DNA of 8,584 nucleotides from positions 1 to 8,584 of the forward strand of contig JANYBY010000325.1 of the NCBI GenBank assembly GCA_025360565.1, given 5' to 3'. Positions 1 through 6,919 of this stretch are shown here, in pieces (the stretch's first letter is position 1; each line of letters begins with the position of its first letter). A program made the position numbers and the translations under genes. A model generated the notes under the pieces. That model had not been told where the DNA came from. It worked only from the letters and a program-made list of their open reading frames with translations, and did no database searches. The DNA is from Bacteroidota bacterium. Its GTDB lineage: Bacteria > Bacteroidota > Bacteroidia > B-17B0 > Aurantibacillaceae.

Positions 1-1006
1 AGCAGTGGGTAAGCTGATTGACGCTACCGCATTCGAAGACGAAGTTCTGCTTGAATTAAAAAAGAAGGTAGGCATTGGCGAAAAAGATAAATTAAATTTG
101 GTAAAACTGGGTAAATACGAAAGTAAAACAAAATTCGATTCTAAATTAAATGATAAAAAGATAGCGGTAATTTATGCCGAAGGAAATATTATTAGTGGCG
201 AAGGAGAACACGAAGATATTGGCAGTACAAGAATTGCCAAAACAATTAAGGACGCGAGATTAGACGATAAAGTGAAGGCAATTGTGTTCAGGGTAAATTC
301 GCCCGGCGGAAGCGCTTTAGCAAGTGATGTGATCTGGCGCGAGGTTACACTGGCCAAAAAATCAAAACCATTTATTGTAAGCATGGGCAACTACGCGGCA
401 AGCGGTGGTTATTACATAAGCTGCGCGGCCGACAGGATCTTTGCGCAACCAAATACAATTACCGGTTCCATTGGCGTTTTTGGTTTTTTACCAAATATTA
501 AAAAGTGTTTAGAAGATAAATTGGGCATTACTATTGATACAGTTGGTACAAATAAATACAGTACAGTGGGCACAGCCTTAATGCCGGTTCGTGAAAAGGA
601 ACGTGAATACATTCAGGCAAGCGTTGAAAAAGTGTACGATACTTTTATTTCGCGCGTGGCCGAAGGAAGACAAATGAGTAAAGCCGATGTTGATAGTATT
701 GGGCAGGGCAGGGTTTGGGCAGGCACTGATGCTCTAAGAATTAAATTAGTGGATGAATTGGGCGGCTTAAACGATGCCATAAAATACGCCGCTAAAAAAG
801 TTAACCTAACCGAATATAAATTAGTTGAATTGCCAATACCAAAAAATCCATTCGCCGATTTTTTAGGAAAAACCGAAAACGAAACCGAAGCAAGAATAAT
901 AAAAAGAAATTTGGGGCCTACTTATTCTTACCTAAAACATTTGCAAAATATGGTTTCATTAAAGGGTATTCAGGCAAGATTACCTTATGAAATTATCATT
1001 GAGTAG
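1..1006 (+). CDS. sppA: Signal peptide peptidase SppA, long (67K) type, C-terminal half; 5' end cut by window
   Basis: This is a membrane-associated serine protease of family S49 that degrades signal peptides left after secretion. The reading frame is open from the first base, with complete codons from position 2. The GTG at position 5 is internal, because the residues after it match the middle of long-form SppA. Numbering from that GTG, the visible S49 domain has SPGGS at 99-103, the nucleophile motif AASGGYY with Ser133 (bases 401-403), then TGSIGVFG at 153-160 and GRVWAG at 235-240. In E. coli-type SppA the nucleophile sits in the C-terminal domain and the catalytic lysine in the N-terminal domain, so the lysine should lie upstream of the window. 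Lys184 lies 51 residues after the serine, close to the spacing in short single-domain SppA, but the local alignment is two residues off, so I do not call it catalytic. No clear terminator follows the TAG stop. The family call is strong. A link to the downstream genes is not supported. Confidence 0.95.
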   Translation, partial: AVGKLIDATAFEDEVLLELKKKVGIGEKDKLNLVKLGKYESKTKFDSKLNDKKIAVIYAEGNIISGEGEHEDIGSTRIAKTIKDARLDDKVKAIVFRVNSPGGSALASDVIWREVTLAKKSKPFIVSMGNYAASGGYYISCAADRIFAQPNTITGSIGVFGFLPNIKKCLEDKLGITIDTVGTNKYSTVGTALMPVREKEREYIQASVEKVYDTFISRVAEGRQMSKADVDSIGQGRVWAGTDALRIKLVDELGGLNDAIKYAAKKVNLTEYKLVELPIPKNPFADFLGKTENETEARIIKRNLGPTYSYLKHLQNMVSLKGIQARLPYEIIIE

Positions 1007-1021
1007 AATACTGGCTTTAAA

Positions 1022-1046
1022 TTAGTTAGGAGTTAGTTACGAGTTA
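1022..1046. repeat. 11-bp tandem direct repeat, about 2.3 copies
   Basis: Two adjacent 11-base units, TTAGTTAGGAG (1022-1032) and TTAGTTACGAG (1033-1043), differ at one base, and a partial third copy begins at 1044. They lie between sppA and the large sensor gene, 16 bases after the sppA stop. Nothing shows a function; a simple sequence expansion is the plainest reading. Confidence 0.6.
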
Positions 1047-1055
1047 TTAAAAATC

Positions 1056-1086
1056 TTGTAATTGCTAAATTAATGAGTTATATTTA
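1056..1086 (+). promoter_or_regulatory. Weak candidate Bacteroidota promoter for the seven-GAF gene
   Basis: TTG at 1056-1058 and TATATTTA at 1079-1086 are separated by 20 bases. They resemble the Bacteroidota -33 TTTG and -7 TAnnTTTG elements; the -7 box matches in all but its last base, and the -33 match is only TTG. Transcription would begin a few bases before the ATG at 1098, leaving a very short leader. The region is AT-rich, so chance matches are likely. Confidence 0.25.
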
Positions 1087-1097
1087 AAACTTATTGT

Positions 1098-4000
1098 ATG
1101 TCAGTCCTAACTAAACCGGAAGCTGTAATAGCTGAGATCGAAGATTTAAATTCACAAGCATGGAGCTTAAACAGCGAAGATCCCTCTCAGGCTATTGAAT
1201 TAGCTAACCTTGCACTTACCAAATCTGAAAAAATCAACTATACCAAAGGTATTGCACTTGCCAAAAGAACCTTAGGCGCTTGCTGTATTTGGACATCCAA
1301 GAACGAAGAAGGTGTGCAATATTGCATTGAGGCAAACGAACTGTTTAAATCCTTGAAGGATAAACAGAACGGCGCAATTGTATATATGAGCCTGGGAACC
1401 AATTTTTATTTTTTATCTGATTATGACACCGCGTTAAAATGTTATAATACCAGTTACGAACTTAACGAAAAAATAAAATACGAGCCTGGAATGGCCGATG
1501 CTTTAAATGGGGTAGGTTCTGTGTTATACAGCATTGGCGAAAACAAAAAGGCCCTTGATGCTTTGCTTACTAGCGAAAAGCTAAGTAAAAAAAATAAGAG
1601 GGATGAGATACTTTTTAAAGTACACGATGGTTTGGGCGAAACCTATTATAATTTAAAGCAGTACGATAAATCTCTGATGTATTATGAGAGTTGTATTCTA
1701 TTGGGTAAAAAATCAAAACAGTCGCACAAAGCAGAAGCGTTTGCTTTTGATGGCATGGGCAGAAATTATGCCGCTTTAAAAGAGTTTGATAAAGCCATTG
1801 AGTTTTACAATAAAAGTTTAAAAATAAAAAAAGAAGTAAACTTTAAGTTTGGCGAAGCTACCACACTAAACCATCTGGGCAATCTTTACATTCAGAAAAA
1901 AGACACCAAAAATGCCATTAAGTTTTTAAACAAAGCTTATGAGTTAGCCATAGAGATAGGTTCAAAAGAAGAAATTTATCACTCAAGCGAAAAGCTGGCC
2001 GAGCTTTATGAAAAGCAAAAAAACACCGAAGAGGCGCTAACCTATTACAAAATATTTCATCAGGCTAAAGAAGATGTAAAAAATATAAAAAGCGAGCAGC
2101 TTTCAAAAAGTTTTGTTTTACAAAATCAAGTATTACAAACAAGGGTGCAAAAAGCAATTATAGAAGAACGCGGAAAAGAACAGGAAAGTTTTTCTGAGAG
2201 CCTTACGTTAATGGGCCAAATTGGCCAACAGATCATTTCGAGCCTTGAAGTTGAAACCATTGTAAAAACCGTTTACGAAAGTGTAAATGGGTTAATGGAC
2301 GCGATCGGATTTGGTATTGGTATTTACGAGAAAAAAGATAATACAATTGTTTTTCCTTTGTATATTGAAGGGGATGAGCGATTTGAGAACATTGTTTACA
2401 ACGCAGCGGATAACGATAAGCTTACAACCTTATGTTACAATACAGCGCAAGAGATCATTATTAATGATATGGATGTTGAAATATCCAAGTACATTAAAAA
2501 AACCTCTAAACCAAAAGTGGGCCGCGAAGTGGAGTCGCTTATTTATCTTCCCTTAAAATATAAAGACACTTTACTTGGAGTAATAACCGTACAAAGTTTT
2601 AATAAGAACGCTTATAGCAATTATCATTTTAATATTTTAAAGAACCTTGCCGCTTATACAGCCATTGCCCTCGAAAACGCGAAGCTTTACGAAGAGCAGG
2701 AACAAAAAGTGGTTGAACTGCAAAAAGCTTTTGAAAATACCCGTTTGGTAAGCGAAATTGCACAGGAAATTTCTACCACTTTTTCCATACAAGAAATTAT
2801 AAGCAAAGTTTATTACAGCGTAAATAAATTAATGGATGCCACCATGTTTGGTATTGGCATTTACGATCCTGAAACAGAACAAATAAATTTTAGTGGTGTT
2901 ATTGAAAACGGAAAAAAACTGGATGATTATTTTTACCCGTTAAGCGGGGTTGATAGGCCGGCGGTTTGGTGTTTTTCAAACCAAAAGGATTATGTAATAA
3001 ATTCTTTCACCAAAGAATTTATCGAAAATAAAAAAATTAAAGATTATGAGGTGCTGCAAGGAGATTTTACCGAGTCCATCATGTACGTTCCGCTCACTCA
3101 AAATAACAAAAAAATTGGTGTAATAACTGTACAAAGTTATTTGCCAAATGTTTATAAGGATTATCATTTACAGCTACTTAAAAACGTGGCCATATACGCC
3201 GCCATTGCCATTGATAACGCTTCGTTGTATACGGATATGGAGGATAGAGTTAAAACGCGTACAGTTGAAGTTGAAAAAAATTATAACGATACGCGTTTGT
3301 TAAGCGAAATTTCGAAAGAGATGAGTTCTTCCCTCTCAATTGAAACAATTATTTCGTCGGTTTACAAAAACATAAACCGCTTAATGAAAGCCGAAGCCTT
3401 TGGCATTGCGGTTTACAACGATGTTAACAAAGCCTTAGAGTTTAAGGGGTTTAGAGAGAATGGTGAATTACTTCCGGATTTTTCGGTGGATGTGAATGAC
3501 ATGAACAGGCTTGCCCCTGTGTGTTACAACACTAAAAAAGACATTGTAATAAACAATTTTTTTGAGGAGTACACCAAGTATATTCAACTGGCTCAGGCAC
3601 CTCTCATAGGTAGTGTAAGCCATTCAATCATTTATTTACCCTTATTTTCAAAAGATGAAATTATTGGGGTAATAACCGTACAAAGTGCCGAAAAAAACGC
3701 GTATACTTCTTATCAGGTCGATTTATTAAAAAACCTGGGTGTATCTATCGGTATTGCATTGGATAACGCGGCGCTGTATCAAAACATTGAAGAAAAGGTA
3801 AATGAAAAAACGCTTGAAGTTGTAAAACAAAAGGAAGAGATTGAAAAGACATTTGAGAACACGCGCATTGTAAGCGAAATAGGGCAGGAAGTATCGAGTA
3901 CTTTTTCTATTTCAGAGATCATCAGTAAAGTATACCACAGCATTAATAAATTAATGGATGCCACCATGTTTGGTATTGGTATTTATGATGAAAAGACCGA

Positions 4001-6875
4001 GCAAATAAATTTTAACGGTGCCATTGAACAAGGAAAGTTATTGGGCGATTATTCTTATAAGTTAACCGACTCATCAAGGCCGGCAATTTTATGTTACACC
4101 ACGCAAAACGATATTGTAATTAAAAATTTTACCGAAGAGTTTTTAAATAGTAATAAAGTAACAAACCGACATTCATTACCGGGCCAAAACACCGAATCTA
4201 TTATTTATATCCCGCTTGCACAAAATAATAAAAAAATTGGTGTAATTACCGTTCAGAGTTTTAAAGTGAATGCATACAGTGATTACCATTTGCAATTACT
4301 TAAAAGCCTTTCTATTTACACAGCTATTGCGTTAGACAATGCGTCGTTGTATAACCAAATGGAAGAGCGTGTAGAGGAAAGGACAGGCGAAATAAAAACG
4401 GCGTATCAAAATACAAAATTATTAAGCGAAGTAGCCGAAGAAATAACTTCTTCCCTATCTATCGCTACCATTATTTCAAAAGTTCACGAAAACGTTACCA
4501 AGTTTATGGTTGCCGATTGTTTTGGTATTGGTTTATTAAATAAACAAGGCGACGTACTTGAGTTTAACGGGTTTGTTGAAAGCAATGTGGTAATGAATGA
4601 TTTTGTTTTTAAGATAACGGATACCGAACGCTTAGGGATACAATGCTTTTTACAGGACAAAGAAATTTTTATAAGTGATTGGTCAACCGAATATCCAAAA
4701 TTTGTAAAAGGAAAATTGCAGCCCGTTGCAGGAAAGGAATCGGCTTCTGTAATTTATTTGCCAATTTATTCAAAAGCAAAAGTGATCGGGGTTATTACGG
4801 TGCAGAGTTTTGAAAAGAACGCGTATTCCGATTATCAGTTTAATATTCTTAAAAATCTTGCGGTATCGGTTGGTATTGCATTAGATAATGCCAACATATA
4901 CGCTAATCTTGAAGATAAAGTAAACGAAAGAACACTTGAGGTAATGCGTCAAAAGGAACAAATGGAAAAGTCGTTTGAAGATACCCGTACCTTAAGTAAA
5001 TTGGGTAACGATATCACTTCTACTTTATCTATTGAAGGAATTATTGATAAAGTTTATTCAAAGGTTACCAGTTTAATGGACGCTGTTTGTTTTGGCGTAG
5101 GCCTCTTTAACAAAGAGACCGGAAAAATAATTTACCCTTTATTTATTGAAGGGGAAGATAAGTTTTCGAGTATGGCGTATGATATTACCGAAAAAGATAA
5201 GCTAACCTACATTTGTTACAACCAAAATAAAGATATTGTTATTAATGATTTTAAGAACGAGATCGAATCCTTTGTAGGGAAAGTAAAGCCGCAGCAAATG
5301 GCCGGTGGAATTGATACCCAATCGGTTATTTATTTGCCAATGGTAGTAAAGGAAAAAGTAATGGGTATTATTACTGTACAAAGCGAAAAATCCAATGCTT
5401 ATACCGATTACCATGTGCAGATCCTTAAAAACCTTGCTGTTTATGTGGCAATCGGGATCGACAACGCTTTTCTTTATCAGAACATGGAGGATATGGTGAC
5501 TGAAAGAACCAAGGAGGTAACCAAACAAAAAGAATTACTTGAAAAGAATTTTAACGACGTAAAAACGTCGGCTCAGATCGCAAAAGATATTGCCTCATCA
5601 CTTTCGGTGGAAGCTATCGTTGAAAAGGTTTACGACAATGTAAAAAGTGTTTTAAGTGCCGAATCATTTGGTATGGGTATTTTTAATCCCGCTACAAATA
5701 GTTTACAGTTTCAGGGTTTTATTGAAAAAGGAGAAAAGCTTCAGCCTTTCGAGTTTAATTTGGCCGATAAAGAAAGATATGCCGTTTGGTGTTGGGAGAA
5801 TGAAAAAGAAATTATTATTAACGATAATAAGGTCGAGTACAAAAAATATATAAAAGAGCTTAAAGCGTCTATTGCCGGCGAAAAACCCGAATCACTTGTT
5901 TATTTACCTTTATTTACAAAAGAAAAAAAGATAGGCGTACTAACGGCTCAAAGTTTTAAGAAAAACGCGTTTCAGGAGTTTCAGGTAAATATTTTAAAGA
6001 ACATGGCACTTTCTATTGCCACTGCCTTAGATAATGCAAACTTGTACCAAAACCTAGAAGCCAAGGTGGAGGAGCGTACAGCGGAGGTTCACAAACAAAA
6101 AGCCATCATCGAAGAAAAAAATAAAGACATAACGGATAGTATTAGGTATGCTAAAAAAATTCAGCAGGCCATTGCGCCAAACATTGATGAGTTCAATAAA
6201 AATTTTGTAGACAGTTTTATTTTATATAAACCAAAAGATATTGTGAGCGGAGATTTTTATTGGTTTGAACATTTTGGCGATACCACCGTTTTTGCTGCCG
6301 CGGATTGTACCGGGCATGGCGTTCCCGGGGCATTTATGAGTTTAATTTGCAGCGATATCATGTATAAGGTTATCCAGGAACAAAAAATTCACGATCCGGG
6401 CAAAGCCTTAAGTGCTATTGATGAAAAATTGGTGAAACTGATCAAAAAAAGTTCTGAAGCATCTGCCAACGATGGAATGGATATTGCCATCTGTACGTAC
6501 GAAAAAAGATATAAGATCTTATCTTACGCCGGGGCACACCGGCCATTAATATTGGTTAGAGATAAACAGATCATAGAATATCGTCCTAACAAATATTCAA
6601 TCGGCGGTCACACCACCGATGGCAAACATTTTGATATGAACGAAATTAAACTGAAGTCAGGAGATATGGTTTATCTTTTAACTGATGGATACGCGGATCA
6701 GTTCGGCGGGGTTGATGGAAAAAAATTCAAATTCAAAAATTTTAAAGAGCTTGTAATAAGTATTAACGATAGGCCCATGCCGGAACAAAAGAAAATATTG
6801 GACGAGACGTTTGAAGGATGGAGAGGCACGCTGGAACAAATAGATGACGTTTGTGTTATTGGAATTAGGGTGTAG
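1098..6875 (+). CDS. Giant TPR - seven GAF - SpoIIE/PP2C serine phosphatase sensor protein (1925 aa)
   Basis: Predicted cytoplasmic signalling phosphatase with no signal peptide or membrane segment. Residues 13-327 form eight TPR-like units of about 40 residues, followed by a coiled coil to about 375. Seven GAF domains follow at about 386-531, 565-711, 749-894, 939-1085, 1123-1268, 1313-1460 and 1505-1650. Each carries a variant of FGIGIY, a conserved cysteine and a variant of GVITVQS, and the linkers are rich in E, K and heptad patterns. After the SIRYAKKIQQAI helix (1681-1692) comes the SpoIIE-type PP2C domain. Its likely metal ligands are present: Asp1719 in SGDFYW, Asp1736 in DCTGHGVPGAF, Asp1795 in DGMD, Asp1863 in LTDGYAD, and Asp1916-Asp1917. 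The output should therefore be active phosphoserine/phosphothreonine hydrolysis, probably on a STAS-type partner, though none is encoded here. The ATG at 1098 is supported by the paralogue at 6920, which begins with the same MSVL. No Shine-Dalgarno is visible. Seven GAF domains is far more than the one or two usual in such phosphatases. GAF ligands are unknown. Confidence 0.93.
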   Translation: MSVLTKPEAVIAEIEDLNSQAWSLNSEDPSQAIELANLALTKSEKINYTKGIALAKRTLGACCIWTSKNEEGVQYCIEANELFKSLKDKQNGAIVYMSLGTNFYFLSDYDTALKCYNTSYELNEKIKYEPGMADALNGVGSVLYSIGENKKALDALLTSEKLSKKNKRDEILFKVHDGLGETYYNLKQYDKSLMYYESCILLGKKSKQSHKAEAFAFDGMGRNYAALKEFDKAIEFYNKSLKIKKEVNFKFGEATTLNHLGNLYIQKKDTKNAIKFLNKAYELAIEIGSKEEIYHSSEKLAELYEKQKNTEEALTYYKIFHQAKEDVKNIKSEQLSKSFVLQNQVLQTRVQKAIIEERGKEQESFSESLTLMGQIGQQIISSLEVETIVKTVYESVNGLMDAIGFGIGIYEKKDNTIVFPLYIEGDERFENIVYNAADNDKLTTLCYNTAQEIIINDMDVEISKYIKKTSKPKVGREVESLIYLPLKYKDTLLGVITVQSFNKNAYSNYHFNILKNLAAYTAIALENAKLYEEQEQKVVELQKAFENTRLVSEIAQEISTTFSIQEIISKVYYSVNKLMDATMFGIGIYDPETEQINFSGVIENGKKLDDYFYPLSGVDRPAVWCFSNQKDYVINSFTKEFIENKKIKDYEVLQGDFTESIMYVPLTQNNKKIGVITVQSYLPNVYKDYHLQLLKNVAIYAAIAIDNASLYTDMEDRVKTRTVEVEKNYNDTRLLSEISKEMSSSLSIETIISSVYKNINRLMKAEAFGIAVYNDVNKALEFKGFRENGELLPDFSVDVNDMNRLAPVCYNTKKDIVINNFFEEYTKYIQLAQAPLIGSVSHSIIYLPLFSKDEIIGVITVQSAEKNAYTSYQVDLLKNLGVSIGIALDNAALYQNIEEKVNEKTLEVVKQKEEIEKTFENTRIVSEIGQEVSSTFSISEIISKVYHSINKLMDATMFGIGIYDEKTEQINFNGAIEQGKLLGDYSYKLTDSSRPAILCYTTQNDIVIKNFTEEFLNSNKVTNRHSLPGQNTESIIYIPLAQNNKKIGVITVQSFKVNAYSDYHLQLLKSLSIYTAIALDNASLYNQMEERVEERTGEIKTAYQNTKLLSEVAEEITSSLSIATIISKVHENVTKFMVADCFGIGLLNKQGDVLEFNGFVESNVVMNDFVFKITDTERLGIQCFLQDKEIFISDWSTEYPKFVKGKLQPVAGKESASVIYLPIYSKAKVIGVITVQSFEKNAYSDYQFNILKNLAVSVGIALDNANIYANLEDKVNERTLEVMRQKEQMEKSFEDTRTLSKLGNDITSTLSIEGIIDKVYSKVTSLMDAVCFGVGLFNKETGKIIYPLFIEGEDKFSSMAYDITEKDKLTYICYNQNKDIVINDFKNEIESFVGKVKPQQMAGGIDTQSVIYLPMVVKEKVMGIITVQSEKSNAYTDYHVQILKNLAVYVAIGIDNAFLYQNMEDMVTERTKEVTKQKELLEKNFNDVKTSAQIAKDIASSLSVEAIVEKVYDNVKSVLSAESFGMGIFNPATNSLQFQGFIEKGEKLQPFEFNLADKERYAVWCWENEKEIIINDNKVEYKKYIKELKASIAGEKPESLVYLPLFTKEKKIGVLTAQSFKKNAFQEFQVNILKNMALSIATALDNANLYQNLEAKVEERTAEVHKQKAIIEEKNKDITDSIRYAKKIQQAIAPNIDEFNKNFVDSFILYKPKDIVSGDFYWFEHFGDTTVFAAADCTGHGVPGAFMSLICSDIMYKVIQEQKIHDPGKALSAIDEKLVKLIKKSSEASANDGMDIAICTYEKRYKILSYAGAHRPLILVRDKQIIEYRPNKYSIGGHTTDGKHFDMNEIKLKSGDMVYLLTDGYADQFGGVDGKKFKFKNFKELVISINDRPMPEQKKILDETFEGWRGTLEQIDDVCVIGIRV
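2823..2857 (+). repeat. 35-bp perfect direct repeat, copy 1 (copy 2 at 3945-3979)
   Basis: These 35 bases, encoding the NKLMDATMFGIG segment of GAF2, recur without change at 3945-3979 in GAF4, exactly 1122 bases on. It is the longest perfect repeat I found between the GAF units. Much of the flanking DNA differs at synonymous sites, so either this patch is under constraint or it was homogenised recently by gene conversion. Confidence 0.85.
3945..3979 (+). repeat. 35-bp perfect direct repeat, copy 2
   Basis: Second copy of the perfect repeat at 2823-2857, lying in the GAF4 coding region. Recombination between the copies would delete or add exactly one GAF pair in frame. Confidence 0.85.
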
Positions 6876-6880
6876 GTTTT
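6850..6880 (+). promoter_or_regulatory. Candidate promoter for the paralogue, overlapping the stop codon of the upstream gene
   Basis: TTTG at 6850-6853 and TAGGTTTT at 6873-6880 are 19 bases apart, a good fit to the Bacteroidota TTTG / TAnnTTTG pattern with one mismatch in the -7 box. The TAG of that box is the stop codon of the seven-GAF gene. Transcription would begin near 6887, about 30 bases before the ATG at 6920. The two genes could equally be one operon, since only 44 bases separate them. The match is by eye in AT-rich DNA. Confidence 0.3.
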
Positions 6881-6919
6881 TTGTTTATGAATTAATAGGT
6901 TTTTTTAAGTATTAATAGT

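Larger units (their letters stand above)
2739..4982 (+). repeat. Internal tandem superrepeat: two 1122-bp (374-codon) GAF-pair units
   Basis: Unit 1 (2739-3860) encodes GAF2, GAF3 and their linkers. Unit 2 (3861-4982) encodes GAF4, GAF5 and their linkers. The landmarks checked all fall 1122 bases apart: the FGIGIY phenylalanine codons (2847 and 3969; 3399 and 4521), the conserved cysteines, and the QNNKKIGVITVQS segment. Bases 2823-2857 are identical to 3945-3979 over 35 bases. GAF2 resembles GAF4, and GAF3 resembles GAF5, more than any adjacent pair. This supports an in-frame tandem duplication of a GAF pair with no net length change since. Confidence 0.85.

Noticed and set aside
5..7. GTG as the start codon of the SppA gene
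   Set aside because: The frame is open to the window edge and the following residues match the middle of long-form SppA, so the gene begins upstream.
542..571. Lys184 as a catalytic lysine making this half a complete single-domain SppA
   Set aside because: Its distance from Ser133 is near that of short-form SppA, but it sits two residues off in the local alignment, and long-form enzymes take the lysine from the N-terminal domain.
1007..1097. Rho-independent terminator or structured RNA after sppA
   Set aside because: I found no stem-loop with a following T-run; only the short tandem repeat and AT-rich sequence are present.
2311..2556. Plus-strand 81-codon frame within the first GAF domain
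   Set aside because: It overlaps the large gene in another frame; the equivalent coding in the paralogue supports the main frame only.
2739..4982. CRISPR or mobile element as the source of the direct repeats
   Set aside because: The repeats are long, in frame, diverged and encode GAF domains; there are no spacers, terminal inverted repeats or transposase genes.
5202..5528. 108-codon open frame on the minus strand
   Set aside because: It lies wholly inside the GAF6-GAF7 coding region, looks like no known protein and is explained by the opposite strand.
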